In this document: positions 1 through 5,198 of the stretch, one piece after another | Layout: each line of letters opens with the position of its first letter | How positions within the stretch are numbered: position 1 is the stretch's first letter | Assembly (NCBI GenBank): GCA_902489855.1 | Contig: CABUBS010000132.1 | Location: 1-5,701 of the forward strand | DNA from: an uncultured Collinsella sp. | Lineage (GTDB): Bacteria; Actinomycetota; Coriobacteriia; Coriobacteriales; Coriobacteriaceae | Direction: 5' to 3' | DNA length: 5,701 bases | Program-made: the position numbers and the translations under genes | The notes under the pieces: generated by a model | Database searches by the model: none | What the model saw: only the letters and a program-made list of their open reading frames with translations | Told to the model about the DNA's origin: nothing

Positions 1-25
1 TGACGTGTTGACCGATTGAGAACAT
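1..25 (-). CDS. N-terminus of a CarD-like regulator (8 codons, runs off the window)
   Basis: Read on the minus strand from the ATG at 25-23, the window edge encodes MFSIGQHV and stays open to the end. CarD/CdnL proteins begin with a short Tudor-like domain that binds the RNA polymerase beta subunit, and their first residues follow the pattern M-F/Y-x-I/V-G-x-x-V, which this matches. Eight residues alone would prove nothing. The call rests on the C-terminal domain of the same family starting at once on the other strand (plus strand, up to 288). An AAGGAG lies just upstream at 32-27. Either this starts an intact carD gene running leftward, or it is the displaced N-terminus of the fragment next to it. 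Family knowledge is from memory; the link between the two pieces is inference. Confidence 0.45.
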
Positions 26-288
26 GCTCCTTCACCGAGCGCAACAGCTCACTTGAGGAGACGCACTTTAAGCAGCAGCTCAAGCTGGGTGCGCCCGAGA
101 CGGTCCGCGTGGCAAAGACCATGATGCACCGCATTCGCCAGGCCGAGGAAGCTGATAAAAAGCCCAGCTCCTACTACATGCGCGTACTCAAGGAAGCCAA
201 GCGCCGCTCCATCGAGGAGTTCGCCGTGGCCTTGGGCGTCACCGAGGAGGACGCCGAAGCCCGCCTAGCCCAAGCCGCCCTCAACTAA
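16..288 (+). CDS. CarD/CdnL-like regulator, C-terminal helical domain only (probably truncated)
   Basis: CarD proteins bind RNA polymerase through an N-terminal Tudor-like domain and contact promoter DNA with a C-terminal helical domain, which stabilises open complexes. Only the helical part is here. Counted from TTG at 16, the segment THFKQQLKLGAPETVRVAKT (16-35) matches the family's RYKxNLxKL...VAEVVRDL helix. KEAKRRSIEEFAVALGVTEE (59-78) matches its closing LxKARxxLxxELAxALGxSxEE helices. The tryptophan that wedges into DNA in mycobacterial CarD is not seen; an E stands near that place. The frame is closed by TGA at 1-3. The only starts are TTG at 16, GTG at 109 and ATG at 121 and 124, none with a good ribosome site. 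An AGA codon and poor resemblance before residue 5 suggest native sequence begins near position 28. I infer a gene cut from its N-terminus by rearrangement. An unrelated small HTH protein is less likely. Confidence 0.6.
   Translation: MRTCSFTERNSSLEETHFKQQLKLGAPETVRVAKTMMHRIRQAEEADKKPSSYYMRVLKEAKRRSIEEFAVALGVTEEDAEARLAQAALN
27..32 (-). promoter_or_regulatory. Shine-Dalgarno-like AAGGAG, unusually close to its ATG
   Basis: AAGGAG on the minus strand ends one base before the ATG at 25-23. That is closer than the usual 5-9 bases. A GGTGA at 38-34, continuous with it, could add pairing to 16S rRNA. The same bases read on the plus strand as codons just before the CarD C-terminal domain, so this is the junction between the two opposed pieces. 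The short spacing weakens the case that this start is efficient. Confidence 0.3.
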
Positions 289-301
289 CCCAACCGCGCC
301 A

Positions 302-342
302 AAAACCACCACAAAGGGGACAGGCACCTTTGTGGTGGTTTT
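302..342 (+). terminator. Repeat-derived hairpin terminator, copy 1
   Basis: Arms 302-317 and 327-342 pair perfectly over 16 bases around a 9-nt loop, GGACAGGCA. The outer A4/T4 pairs give a U-rich 3' side, followed by TTCTTGTTCT. The hairpin starts 13 bases after the TAA of the CarD-like fragment and should end its transcript. Copy 2 lies at 1012-1052 with the same loop. The HD-domain gene begins 54 bases downstream, and I see no convincing promoter in that gap. A weak TTGTTC/TATCGT pair at 344-371 is the best candidate. Confidence 0.7.
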
Positions 343-396
343 CTTGTTCTAGTAGTATTCATTCTTATCGTTACCCACGAGCACAAGGAGTCTCCT

Positions 397-996
397 ATGG
401 CAGAGCCGCTTTCCGCCGGAATCACCCGCGACCGCGCGTTTGAACTGCTTAACGAGCACAACAAAGACCCGTTCCACATCACCCATGGCGAGACGGTCGA
501 GGGCACCATGCGCTACTTTGCGCGCGAGTTCGACCCCGAGAACGAGGAGTTTTGGGGCATCGTCGGCCTGCTGCACGACTTGGATTGGGAGGAGCATGAG
601 GACGACCCCATGAACCACACCATCTATGCTGCCGAGATTCTTAAGGGCGAAGGTGCGTCTCCCGAGCTCATTCGCGCCATCCAGACGCACACGTCGGACT
701 TCAACACCTCGCTGCCCAAACCCGAGCTGCAGATGGAAAAAATCCTGTTTGCCTGCGATGAGCTCACCGGCCTGATCGGCGCTGCAGTCATCATGCGCCC
801 GAGCAAGAGCGTTATTGACTTTACGACCAAGTCGCTCAAGAAGAAGTTCAAGGACAAGCGCTTTGCCACCGGCTGCTCGCGCGACGTGATTTCGCAGGGC
901 GCCGAGATGCTGGGTTGGGAGCTCCCCGAGCTCTTTGACCGCACCATCGCGGCCATGCAGTCCTTCGCGCCCGATCGCGATACCTTCCAGGCCTAA
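397..996 (+). CDS. HD-domain phosphohydrolase (predicted, COG2316-like)
   Basis: This 199-residue cytoplasmic protein carries an HD-superfamily metal site. The residues visible in order are H30 (ITHGETVEG), the H60-D61 doublet (GLLHDLDWEE), H74 (MNHTIYAAEIL), H98 (IQTHTSD) and D121 (FACDELTGLI). This spacing fits the small stand-alone HD hydrolases in which histidines and aspartates bind one or two metal ions and act on phosphate esters, often of nucleotides. The substrate cannot be read from the sequence. The C-terminal third has a basic stretch (KSLKKKFKDKR, about 145-155) and no second domain. There is no signal peptide or membrane segment. The ATG has AGGAG at 386-390, six bases upstream, so the start is secure. 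The gene stands alone between two copies of one hairpin repeat and is probably monocistronic. Family call is firm; function is open. Confidence 0.9.
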   Translation: MAEPLSAGITRDRAFELLNEHNKDPFHITHGETVEGTMRYFAREFDPENEEFWGIVGLLHDLDWEEHEDDPMNHTIYAAEILKGEGASPELIRAIQTHTSDFNTSLPKPELQMEKILFACDELTGLIGAAVIMRPSKSVIDFTTKSLKKKFKDKRFATGCSRDVISQGAEMLGWELPELFDRTIAAMQSFAPDRDTFQA

Positions 997-1011
997 CCGC
1001 CCGCGCCAGCT

Positions 1012-1052
1012 AAAACCGCCACAAAGGGGACAGGCACCTTTGTGGCGGTTTT
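1012..1052. terminator. Repeat-derived hairpin, copy 2, bidirectional terminator
   Basis: Arms 1012-1027 and 1037-1052 pair perfectly over 16 bases around the loop GGACAGGCA, identical to that of copy 1 at 302-342. The two copies differ in the arms only by one pair: A308-T336 in copy 1 is G1018-C1046 here, so pairing is kept. A runs on the left and T runs on the right give U tracts to transcripts from both sides. It sits between the stop codons of two convergent genes, the HD hydrolase (996) and proA (1068), and can serve both. Confidence 0.75.
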
Positions 1053-1065
1053 TCTTGCGCGGTCG

Positions 1066-2352
1066 CTAGGGGCGGACCTGGCCGGTGCCTCGGAGCTTGT
1101 ATTTGTAAGTGGTGAGGGCCTCGGCGGCAAAGGGGCCGCGGGCGTGGAGCTTTTGGGTCGAGATGCCGATCTCGGCGCCCAGGCCAAACTCGCCGCCGTC
1201 GGTAAAGCGCGTACTGGCGTTGGCATACACAGCCGAGGCATCGACCGCATCCAGGAAGTGCTCGCAAGCATCCGTGTCCTCGGCAACAATGGCCTCGGAG
1301 TGCATCGTGCCGTAGCGGTTGATGTGTGCGATGGCCTCGTCCTCGTTTGCCACGACCTTCACGCTCATCTCGAGCGCCAGGTACTCGCGACCCCAGTCCT
1401 CCTCAGTCGCGGCGACGTAGTCATCACCCTCGGCAAGCCCGGCATCGGCGCATGCGGCGTAGGTTGCCTCGTCGCCGTGAATGAGCACGCCGTGGTCATG
1501 CAGCACGGCCACGACCGCGGGCAAAAACGCATCGGCCACAGCATGGTCGACCAGCAGCGACTCGGCGGCATTGCACACGCCTACGCGCTGGGTCTTGGCA
1601 TTAACGATAATGTTGAGTGCCTTATCAAAGTCGGCGGATTCATGCACGTAGATGTGGCAGTTGCCCGTACCCGTCTCGATCACCGGCACGAGCGACTCGC
1701 GCACGCAGCGCTGGATCAGGCCTGCACCGCCACGCGGAATGAGCACGTCGACAATACCGCGGAGCTTCATGAGCTCGCCAGTGGCCTCGCGGTCGGTGGA
1801 CTCGATCATCGACACGGCCTCGCGCGGGAAGCCCTTGGCCTCGAGCGCATCGGCCAGCAGCTCGGCGATCATGGCACACGAGTGATAGGCCAGCGAACCG
1901 CCGCGCAGAATGCAGGCGTTGCCGGTGCGTATGCAGATGCCTGCGGCGTCGGCCGTCACGTTGGGGCGCGCCTCGTAGACCATGGCGACCAGGCCCAGCG
2001 GCACACTCACACGGGTCAAGTCCACGCCGCTTGCAAGCACGCGGTGGTCGAGCACGCGGCCCACGGGATCGGGCAGCTCGGCGAGCTTTTCCAGGCCGGC
2101 GGCCATGCCCTCGACGCGCTCGGGCGTCAGCAGCAGGCGATCGAGCAGTCCGGCCGAGGTGCCCGCATCGCGCGCGGCGGACATATCGAGCTCGTTGGCG
2201 GCGACGATGGAGTCGACACCGTTGCGCAGTGCTGCGGCCATGGCGCGCACGGCCTCCTGGCGCTGCTCATCGCTCGCCGTGGCAAGCGAGGCCGACGCTG
2301 CCTTGGCGGCAACGGCAAGATCGTGGACATACGTGGCTATATCGACCGACAT
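1066..2352 (-). CDS. proA: Glutamate-5-semialdehyde dehydrogenase (gamma-glutamyl phosphate reductase)
   Basis: ProA reduces gamma-glutamyl phosphate to glutamate-5-semialdehyde with NADPH, the second step of proline synthesis, in the cytoplasm. It belongs to the aldehyde dehydrogenase superfamily. The 428 residues cover the usual family length from end to end. Landmarks are VYEARPNVTADAAG (125-138), GNACILRGGS (144-153), VDVLIPRGGAGL (201-212), NAKTQRVGVCNAAE (251-264) with the catalytic cysteine C260, and the C-terminal LGAEIGISTQKLHARGPF (391-408). The ATG at 2352-2350 is preceded by AGGAGAAAGG (2369-2360), which supports this start. No clear promoter is seen. TACCAT (2389-2384, minus strand) is a possible -10 without a partner, and TTGACC (2433-2428) is badly spaced for it. 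The gene is transcribed away from the peptidase gene and ends 13 bases from the hairpin at 1012-1052. Its partner proB lies 1.6 kb away on the same strand, not adjacent as in many bacteria. Confidence 0.97.
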   Translation of the reverse strand: MSVDIATYVHDLAVAAKAASASLATASDEQRQEAVRAMAAALRNGVDSIVAANELDMSAARDAGTSAGLLDRLLLTPERVEGMAAGLEKLAELPDPVGRVLDHRVLASGVDLTRVSVPLGLVAMVYEARPNVTADAAGICIRTGNACILRGGSLAYHSCAMIAELLADALEAKGFPREAVSMIESTDREATGELMKLRGIVDVLIPRGGAGLIQRCVRESLVPVIETGTGNCHIYVHESADFDKALNIIVNAKTQRVGVCNAAESLLVDHAVADAFLPAVVAVLHDHGVLIHGDEATYAACADAGLAEGDDYVAATEEDWGREYLALEMSVKVVANEDEAIAHINRYGTMHSEAIVAEDTDACEHFLDAVDASAVYANASTRFTDGGEFGLGAEIGISTQKLHARGPFAAEALTTYKYKLRGTGQVRP

Positions 2353-2395
2353 GGGCGGCCCTTTCTCCTAGAAGTTTGCAACCATGGTAGCCGAT

Positions 2396-2426
2396 TTGCG
2401 CATGGCCTCGCCCGCGGCGGTAGAAT
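2396..2426 (+). promoter_or_regulatory. Possible promoter of the peptidase gene
   Basis: TAGAAT at 2421-2426 matches five of six bases of the sigma-70 -10 element. TTGCGC at 2396-2401 is a weak -35 with a long 19-bp spacer. Transcription would begin near 2433 and leave a leader of about 30 bases before the ATG at 2465. This agrees with the ribosome site there and argues against any start at 2384. The divergent proA promoter should share this 112-bp gap but is not evident. Confidence 0.35.
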
Positions 2427-2453
2427 TGGTCAACCCGAAACACCGCAACGAAC

Positions 2454-2458
2454 GGAAG
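2454..2458 (+). promoter_or_regulatory. Shine-Dalgarno site that sets the peptidase start
   Basis: GGAAG lies six bases before the ATG at 2465. The reading frame is open further upstream to ATG at 2384, but that ATG has no ribosome site. The 27 extra residues are not hydrophobic like a signal peptide, and the likely -10 element falls inside them. The conserved-looking protein begins at or shortly after 2465. Confidence 0.45.
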
Positions 2459-2464
2459 ACTCAC

Positions 2465-3883
2465 ATGACCCTCATCACTTCGTACCACGTCCCCGGCCTT
2501 TACGTCGAGGACCACAGCATCGACGTCCCCCTTGACTGGCGCGGCCTGGAGCCGATGCTCCTGGCCGTCGGCAGTACCATGCGCCGCGGCGCTATGCCGG
2601 CACCCATCGCCGGCGCGCCCGAGAGCATCAAGCTCTTCTACCGCGTGGTTTGCGCGCCCGACCGCATCAACGACGATCTGCCGCTGCTCCTGTTTTTGCA
2701 GGGCGGCCCCGGCGGCGAGAGCCCACGTCCGCTGTCGCCCACAAGCGACGGCTGGATCGAGGAGGCCGTCAAGCACTTCCGCGTGGTCCTTCCCGACCAG
2801 CGCGGCACCGGACGCAGCAGCTGCGTGGACGGGCGCACGATCAAGGCACTGGGTGATCGCGCAACGGCCGCCGGCGCCGATACAGCACGCTCGCAGGCGG
2901 ACTTCCTCAAGCGCCACCTCGCCAGCTCCATCGTGCGCGATTTTGAGTACCTGCGCCTAGTGGGCTTTGGCGGCAAGCCGTGGGTCACGCTCGGCCAAAG
3001 CTACGGCGGTTTTTTGACGCTGAGCTACCTGTCGCTCTTCCCCGAGGGCGTGGCGGCGAGCTTTACCTGCGGCGGCATCCCCCACGTACCGGCGAGCGCA
3101 AGCGAGGTCTACGCGCACACCTTCCCGCGCATGGCCGCCAAGACGCAGCAGTATTATGACCGCTATCCCGCTGACGTCGAGCGCGTGGCAGCCCTGGCCG
3201 ATGCGCTCGAGGCTCAGAAGCCCGTGCTGCCCGACGGCTCGCCGATGACGGTCGAGCGCCTACAGCTCATGGGCAGCGACTTTGGCATGAAGCCGAGCTT
3301 TGAGCGCATGCATTGGACTATCGATCACGCTTTTGTTACTGGCGACGGTACGCTGAGCTGCGGCTCCTCGGTATCCGACAGCTTTTTGATGCGCGCCTTC
3401 GAGCGCACCAACACACGCACGAACCCGCTGTACTGGACACTGCAGGAGTTTATCTACGCCGACGGCGACACCATGCCCATTCGCTGGGCCGCAGCAGAGG
3501 AGAAGGCCCATCGTGCCGAGTTCGACACACTCGCGCGCCCGCTCATGTTTACCGGCGAGGCCATGTTCCCGTGGATGTTCGAGCAGATGCCCGAGCTCAA
3601 GCCCTTCAAGCCCGCCATGGACCTGCTGATGGAAGACACCAGCTGGGACAAGATCTACGACCCGCAGCGACTGGCGTGCAACGAGGTGCCCCTGCAGGCC
3701 GCGGTGTATTTCGACGACATGTACGTGGATTCGGGCCTGCAGCTTGATACGCTCAGCCGCGTGGGCAACTCGCATGCCTGGGTGACCAACGAGTTCGAGC
3801 ACGACGGCCTGCACGGCAGCGTGGTATTCAAGCACCTCTTCGACGAAGCCCTCAACCGCGGAGACCTGCGCCAGATCTTCTAG
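2465..3883 (+). CDS. Alpha/beta-hydrolase aminopeptidase of family S33 (proline iminopeptidase-like)
   Basis: This 472-residue protein looks like a long-form S33 peptidase, a family that releases N-terminal residues, classically proline, from peptides. The hallmarks are FLQGGPGGESPRP (77-89), the oxyanion-hole loop; LPDQRGTGRSS (109-119); and the nucleophile elbow GQSYGGF (177-183) with S179. The acid is probably D418 or D422 (FDDMYVD) and the histidine probably H446 (FEHDG); these two are by position only. A helical cap domain of roughly 210-390 separates the halves and would set substrate choice. There is no signal peptide, so it probably acts on imported peptides or protein breakdown products in the cytoplasm. 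It lies between proA and proB, which fits a role in proline supply but does not prove proline specificity. A close alternative is a tripeptidyl or general aminopeptidase of the same family, so I give no gene symbol. It ends 10 bases before a repeat and terminator. Confidence 0.9.
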   Translation: MTLITSYHVPGLYVEDHSIDVPLDWRGLEPMLLAVGSTMRRGAMPAPIAGAPESIKLFYRVVCAPDRINDDLPLLLFLQGGPGGESPRPLSPTSDGWIEEAVKHFRVVLPDQRGTGRSSCVDGRTIKALGDRATAAGADTARSQADFLKRHLASSIVRDFEYLRLVGFGGKPWVTLGQSYGGFLTLSYLSLFPEGVAASFTCGGIPHVPASASEVYAHTFPRMAAKTQQYYDRYPADVERVAALADALEAQKPVLPDGSPMTVERLQLMGSDFGMKPSFERMHWTIDHAFVTGDGTLSCGSSVSDSFLMRAFERTNTRTNPLYWTLQEFIYADGDTMPIRWAAAEEKAHRAEFDTLARPLMFTGEAMFPWMFEQMPELKPFKPAMDLLMEDTSWDKIYDPQRLACNEVPLQAAVYFDDMYVDSGLQLDTLSRVGNSHAWVTNEFEHDGLHGSVVFKHLFDEALNRGDLRQIF

Positions 3884-3892
3884 CAAAGGAGT

Positions 3893-3937
3893 GTCCCAAA
3901 GTGCCGGCACATAAGGAACGTCCCCAAGTGCCGGCAC
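3893..3937. repeat. Tandem pair of 18-bp intergenic repeats with a GTGCCGGCAC palindrome
   Basis: GTCCCAAAGTGCCGGCAC (3893-3910) and GTCCCCAAGTGCCGGCAC (3920-3937) differ at one base and start 27 bases apart. Each ends in the perfect 10-base palindrome GTGCCGGCAC, and the two palindromes could also pair with each other in single-stranded DNA or RNA. The unit lies between convergent genes, just before the terminator. Like the hairpins at 302 and 1012, its complement carries a GGGAC and a GGCAC, so it may be a relative of that dispersed family. No coding sequence is seen in it. Confidence 0.7.
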
Positions 3938-3938
3938 G

Positions 3939-3982
3939 AGAAAGACAGCGCTGCGGAAAACGATCCGCAGTGCTGTCTTTCT
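3939..3982 (+). terminator. Strong hairpin terminator between the convergent peptidase and proB genes
   Basis: Arms 3939-3957 and 3964-3982 pair over 19 bases around a 6-nt loop, AAACGA. The single imperfect pair, G3950 with T3971, is a G-U wobble in RNA made from the plus strand but a C-A mismatch in RNA from the minus strand. The 3' side is T-rich (CTTTCTTTA), so the structure suits peptidase transcripts best. It can also end proB transcripts: its outer base is directly next to the proB TAA at 3985-3983. Confidence 0.85.
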
Positions 3983-5110
3983 TTATGCAAATACGATCAA
4001 GTTATCCCTGTGTATCGCCGGCTTCTCGGCCAGGTTAGCGAGCAGGCGGTTGCTGGCGATCTGGTCCTGGCGGCGACCGGCAGCAAGTTCCAGCACGTCC
4101 GAATCGGCCTCGGCGATACCGCGGGCGACGACCATACCGCTCGGATCGCACACATCGAGCACATCGCCCTCGGCAAACTGGCCATCGACCTCGCGAATAC
4201 CCACCGCAAGCAAGGAAGAGCCACGGCTAACCAGCGCCTTCGCAGCACCATCATCAACCGTCACCGACCCATGTGCCTTGTCGCCCAGCGCGATCCACAG
4301 CTTGCGGGGCGCGATGTCCAGACGCTCCGCCGGCGGATCGAACAGCGTGCCCACGCTCTCGCCGCGGGCGAGGCGCACGAGCGCATCGGGCTCCTCGCCC
4401 GAGCAAATCACGCTCTGAATGCCCGCCGTCATCAGGATGCGACTCGCGCGGATCTTGGTAATCATGCCGCCCGTGCCCACCGATGTGGAAGAATCGCCCG
4501 CCGAGGCAATAATCTTGGCATCGATCTTATGCACGACAGGAACAAACTCGGCCGTGGGGTCCTCATGCGGATTGGCAGTATAGAGACCATCGATGTCCGA
4601 GAGCGTCACGCACAGATCGGCAGATACCAGGCAGCTCACGAGCGCCGCCAGTGTGTCGTTGTCGCCAAACTTGATCTCGTCGACGGTAACGGTGTCGTTC
4701 TCGTTGACGACCGGCACCACGCCCAGCTCCACCAGACGCAGCAGGGCGTCGCGCGCGTGCAGGTAGGACGTGCGACGCGCCGTGTCGTGACGCGTGAGCA
4801 GCACGAGCGAGGTGAGCAGGTCGCGCGCATGGAACTCCTCGTCGTAGGCCGACGAGATGATGCACTGACCAGCCGAGGCGCAGGCCTGCAGGCTCGGAAG
4901 GTCGCCGACCGGCTTGCGGTCGAAGCCCAACACGGGATAGCCACAGGCAATAGCGCCCGAGCTCACCACGACCAGACGCCAGCCGAGCTTGCGCAGCGCT
5001 GCGGCTTGATCGGCAAGTCCGCCGATAAAGGCGCGGTTGACCTTGCCATCGGCGCCCACCACCGTGGACGAACCGATCTTTACCACCATCGTTTTATAAG
5101 AAGTCGTCAT
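3983..5110 (-). CDS. proB: Glutamate 5-kinase with C-terminal PUA domain
   Basis: ProB phosphorylates glutamate with ATP to gamma-glutamyl phosphate, the committed and usually proline-inhibited step of proline synthesis. The 375 residues give the two-domain form. The amino-acid kinase domain (about 8-255) has VVKIGSS (9-15), SSGAIACG (50-57), PVVNENDTV (133-141), IKFGDNDTLAAL (146-157), LSDIDGLYTANP (170-181) and VGTGGMITKI (211-220). A PUA domain spans about 270-350 (RGSSLLAVGI, 296-305; FAEGDVL, 312-318). The start is uncertain. ATG at 5110 has no ribosome site, and neither does the second ATG (5089-5087), which would begin the protein at MVVKIGSS. A short open frame from upstream ends four bases before that second ATG, so translation may be coupled. 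The gene reads in the same direction as pncB 81 bases upstream and could be co-transcribed. Its stop codon touches the terminator at 3982. Confidence 0.97.
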   Translation of the reverse strand: MTTSYKTMVVKIGSSTVVGADGKVNRAFIGGLADQAAALRKLGWRLVVVSSGAIACGYPVLGFDRKPVGDLPSLQACASAGQCIISSAYDEEFHARDLLTSLVLLTRHDTARRTSYLHARDALLRLVELGVVPVVNENDTVTVDEIKFGDNDTLAALVSCLVSADLCVTLSDIDGLYTANPHEDPTAEFVPVVHKIDAKIIASAGDSSTSVGTGGMITKIRASRILMTAGIQSVICSGEEPDALVRLARGESVGTLFDPPAERLDIAPRKLWIALGDKAHGSVTVDDGAAKALVSRGSSLLAVGIREVDGQFAEGDVLDVCDPSGMVVARGIAEADSDVLELAAGRRQDQIASNRLLANLAEKPAIHRDNLIVFA

Positions 5111-5195
5111 ACGTCAAACCAATCGACTGTTCAGCGAACGGACGAACGGGCAAGCGAGAAAAATGATCCGTTTTCCTCCGTCGCATGCGGATCAT
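5094..5195 (-). other. Possible 33-codon ORF overlapping the pncB end and the proB start
   Basis: On the minus strand the pncB stop forms an ATGA with an ATG at 5195-5193. That frame runs 33 codons (MIRMRRRKTD... to ...GLTYDDFL) and ends with TAA at 5096-5094, after the first proB ATG and four bases before the second. This layout would suit translational coupling from pncB to proB, since neither proB ATG has its own ribosome site. The ORF has no good ribosome site, is arginine-rich at its start, and resembles nothing I know as a family. It may be chance. Confidence 0.18.
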
Positions 5196-5198
5196 TTT
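5160..5198 (-). terminator. Hairpin overlapping the pncB stop codon, possible terminator
   Basis: Arms 5160-5170 and 5188-5198 pair perfectly over 11 bases around a 17-nt loop. In the pncB transcript the second arm ends in a run of U followed by CUC, as in an intrinsic terminator. The pncB TGA (5194-5192) lies inside the first arm, so ribosomes finishing pncB would cover it. The loop is large and the stem only moderately GC-rich, so termination may be partial. A GGAGG at 5179-5175 in the loop has no start codon at a useful distance. Confidence 0.4.

Noticed and set aside
2..19. A plus-strand frame reading DVLTD then stop, which could be the tail of an upstream gene whose TGA overlaps the TTG at 16.
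   Set aside because: Five codons cannot be judged, and the minus-strand reading MFSIGQHV explains the same bases better beside a CarD domain.
37..50. GAGC and GCTC around GCAACA near the CarD junction, considered as a recombinase site.
   Set aside because: A 4-bp interrupted repeat is expected by chance. A true inversion site would need a partner copy outside the window.
386..396. AGGAGTCTCCT over the HD-gene ribosome site, a perfect inverted repeat that might hide the site.
   Set aside because: With a one-base centre only about three pairs can form around a usable loop, too weak to act as an RNA switch. It is probably chance.
2384..2464. An N-terminal extension of the peptidase from ATG at 2384.
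   Set aside because: It has no ribosome site, it would contain the likely -10 element, and its residues are unlike a signal peptide. ATG at 2465 with GGAAG six bases upstream is better.
1042..2535. A 497-codon open frame on the plus strand covering all of proA in antisense.
   Set aside because: proA on the minus strand is unmistakable from end to end. The antisense frame gives a His/Gly/Ala/Arg-rich product without known motifs, a common by-product of high-GC codon use, and its first codons lie in the terminator hairpin.
3260..3937. A 225-codon minus-strand frame antisense to the peptidase gene.
   Set aside because: It is a shadow of the well-supported S33 peptidase, has no domain signature, and starts inside the intergenic repeat.
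5094..5120. SIGLTYDDFL on the minus strand resembles the GLTYDDVLL motif near the N-terminus of IMP dehydrogenase, suggesting a guaB remnant.
   Set aside because: The match is under ten residues, lies across the start of an intact proB in another frame, and has no flanking guaB-like sequence.
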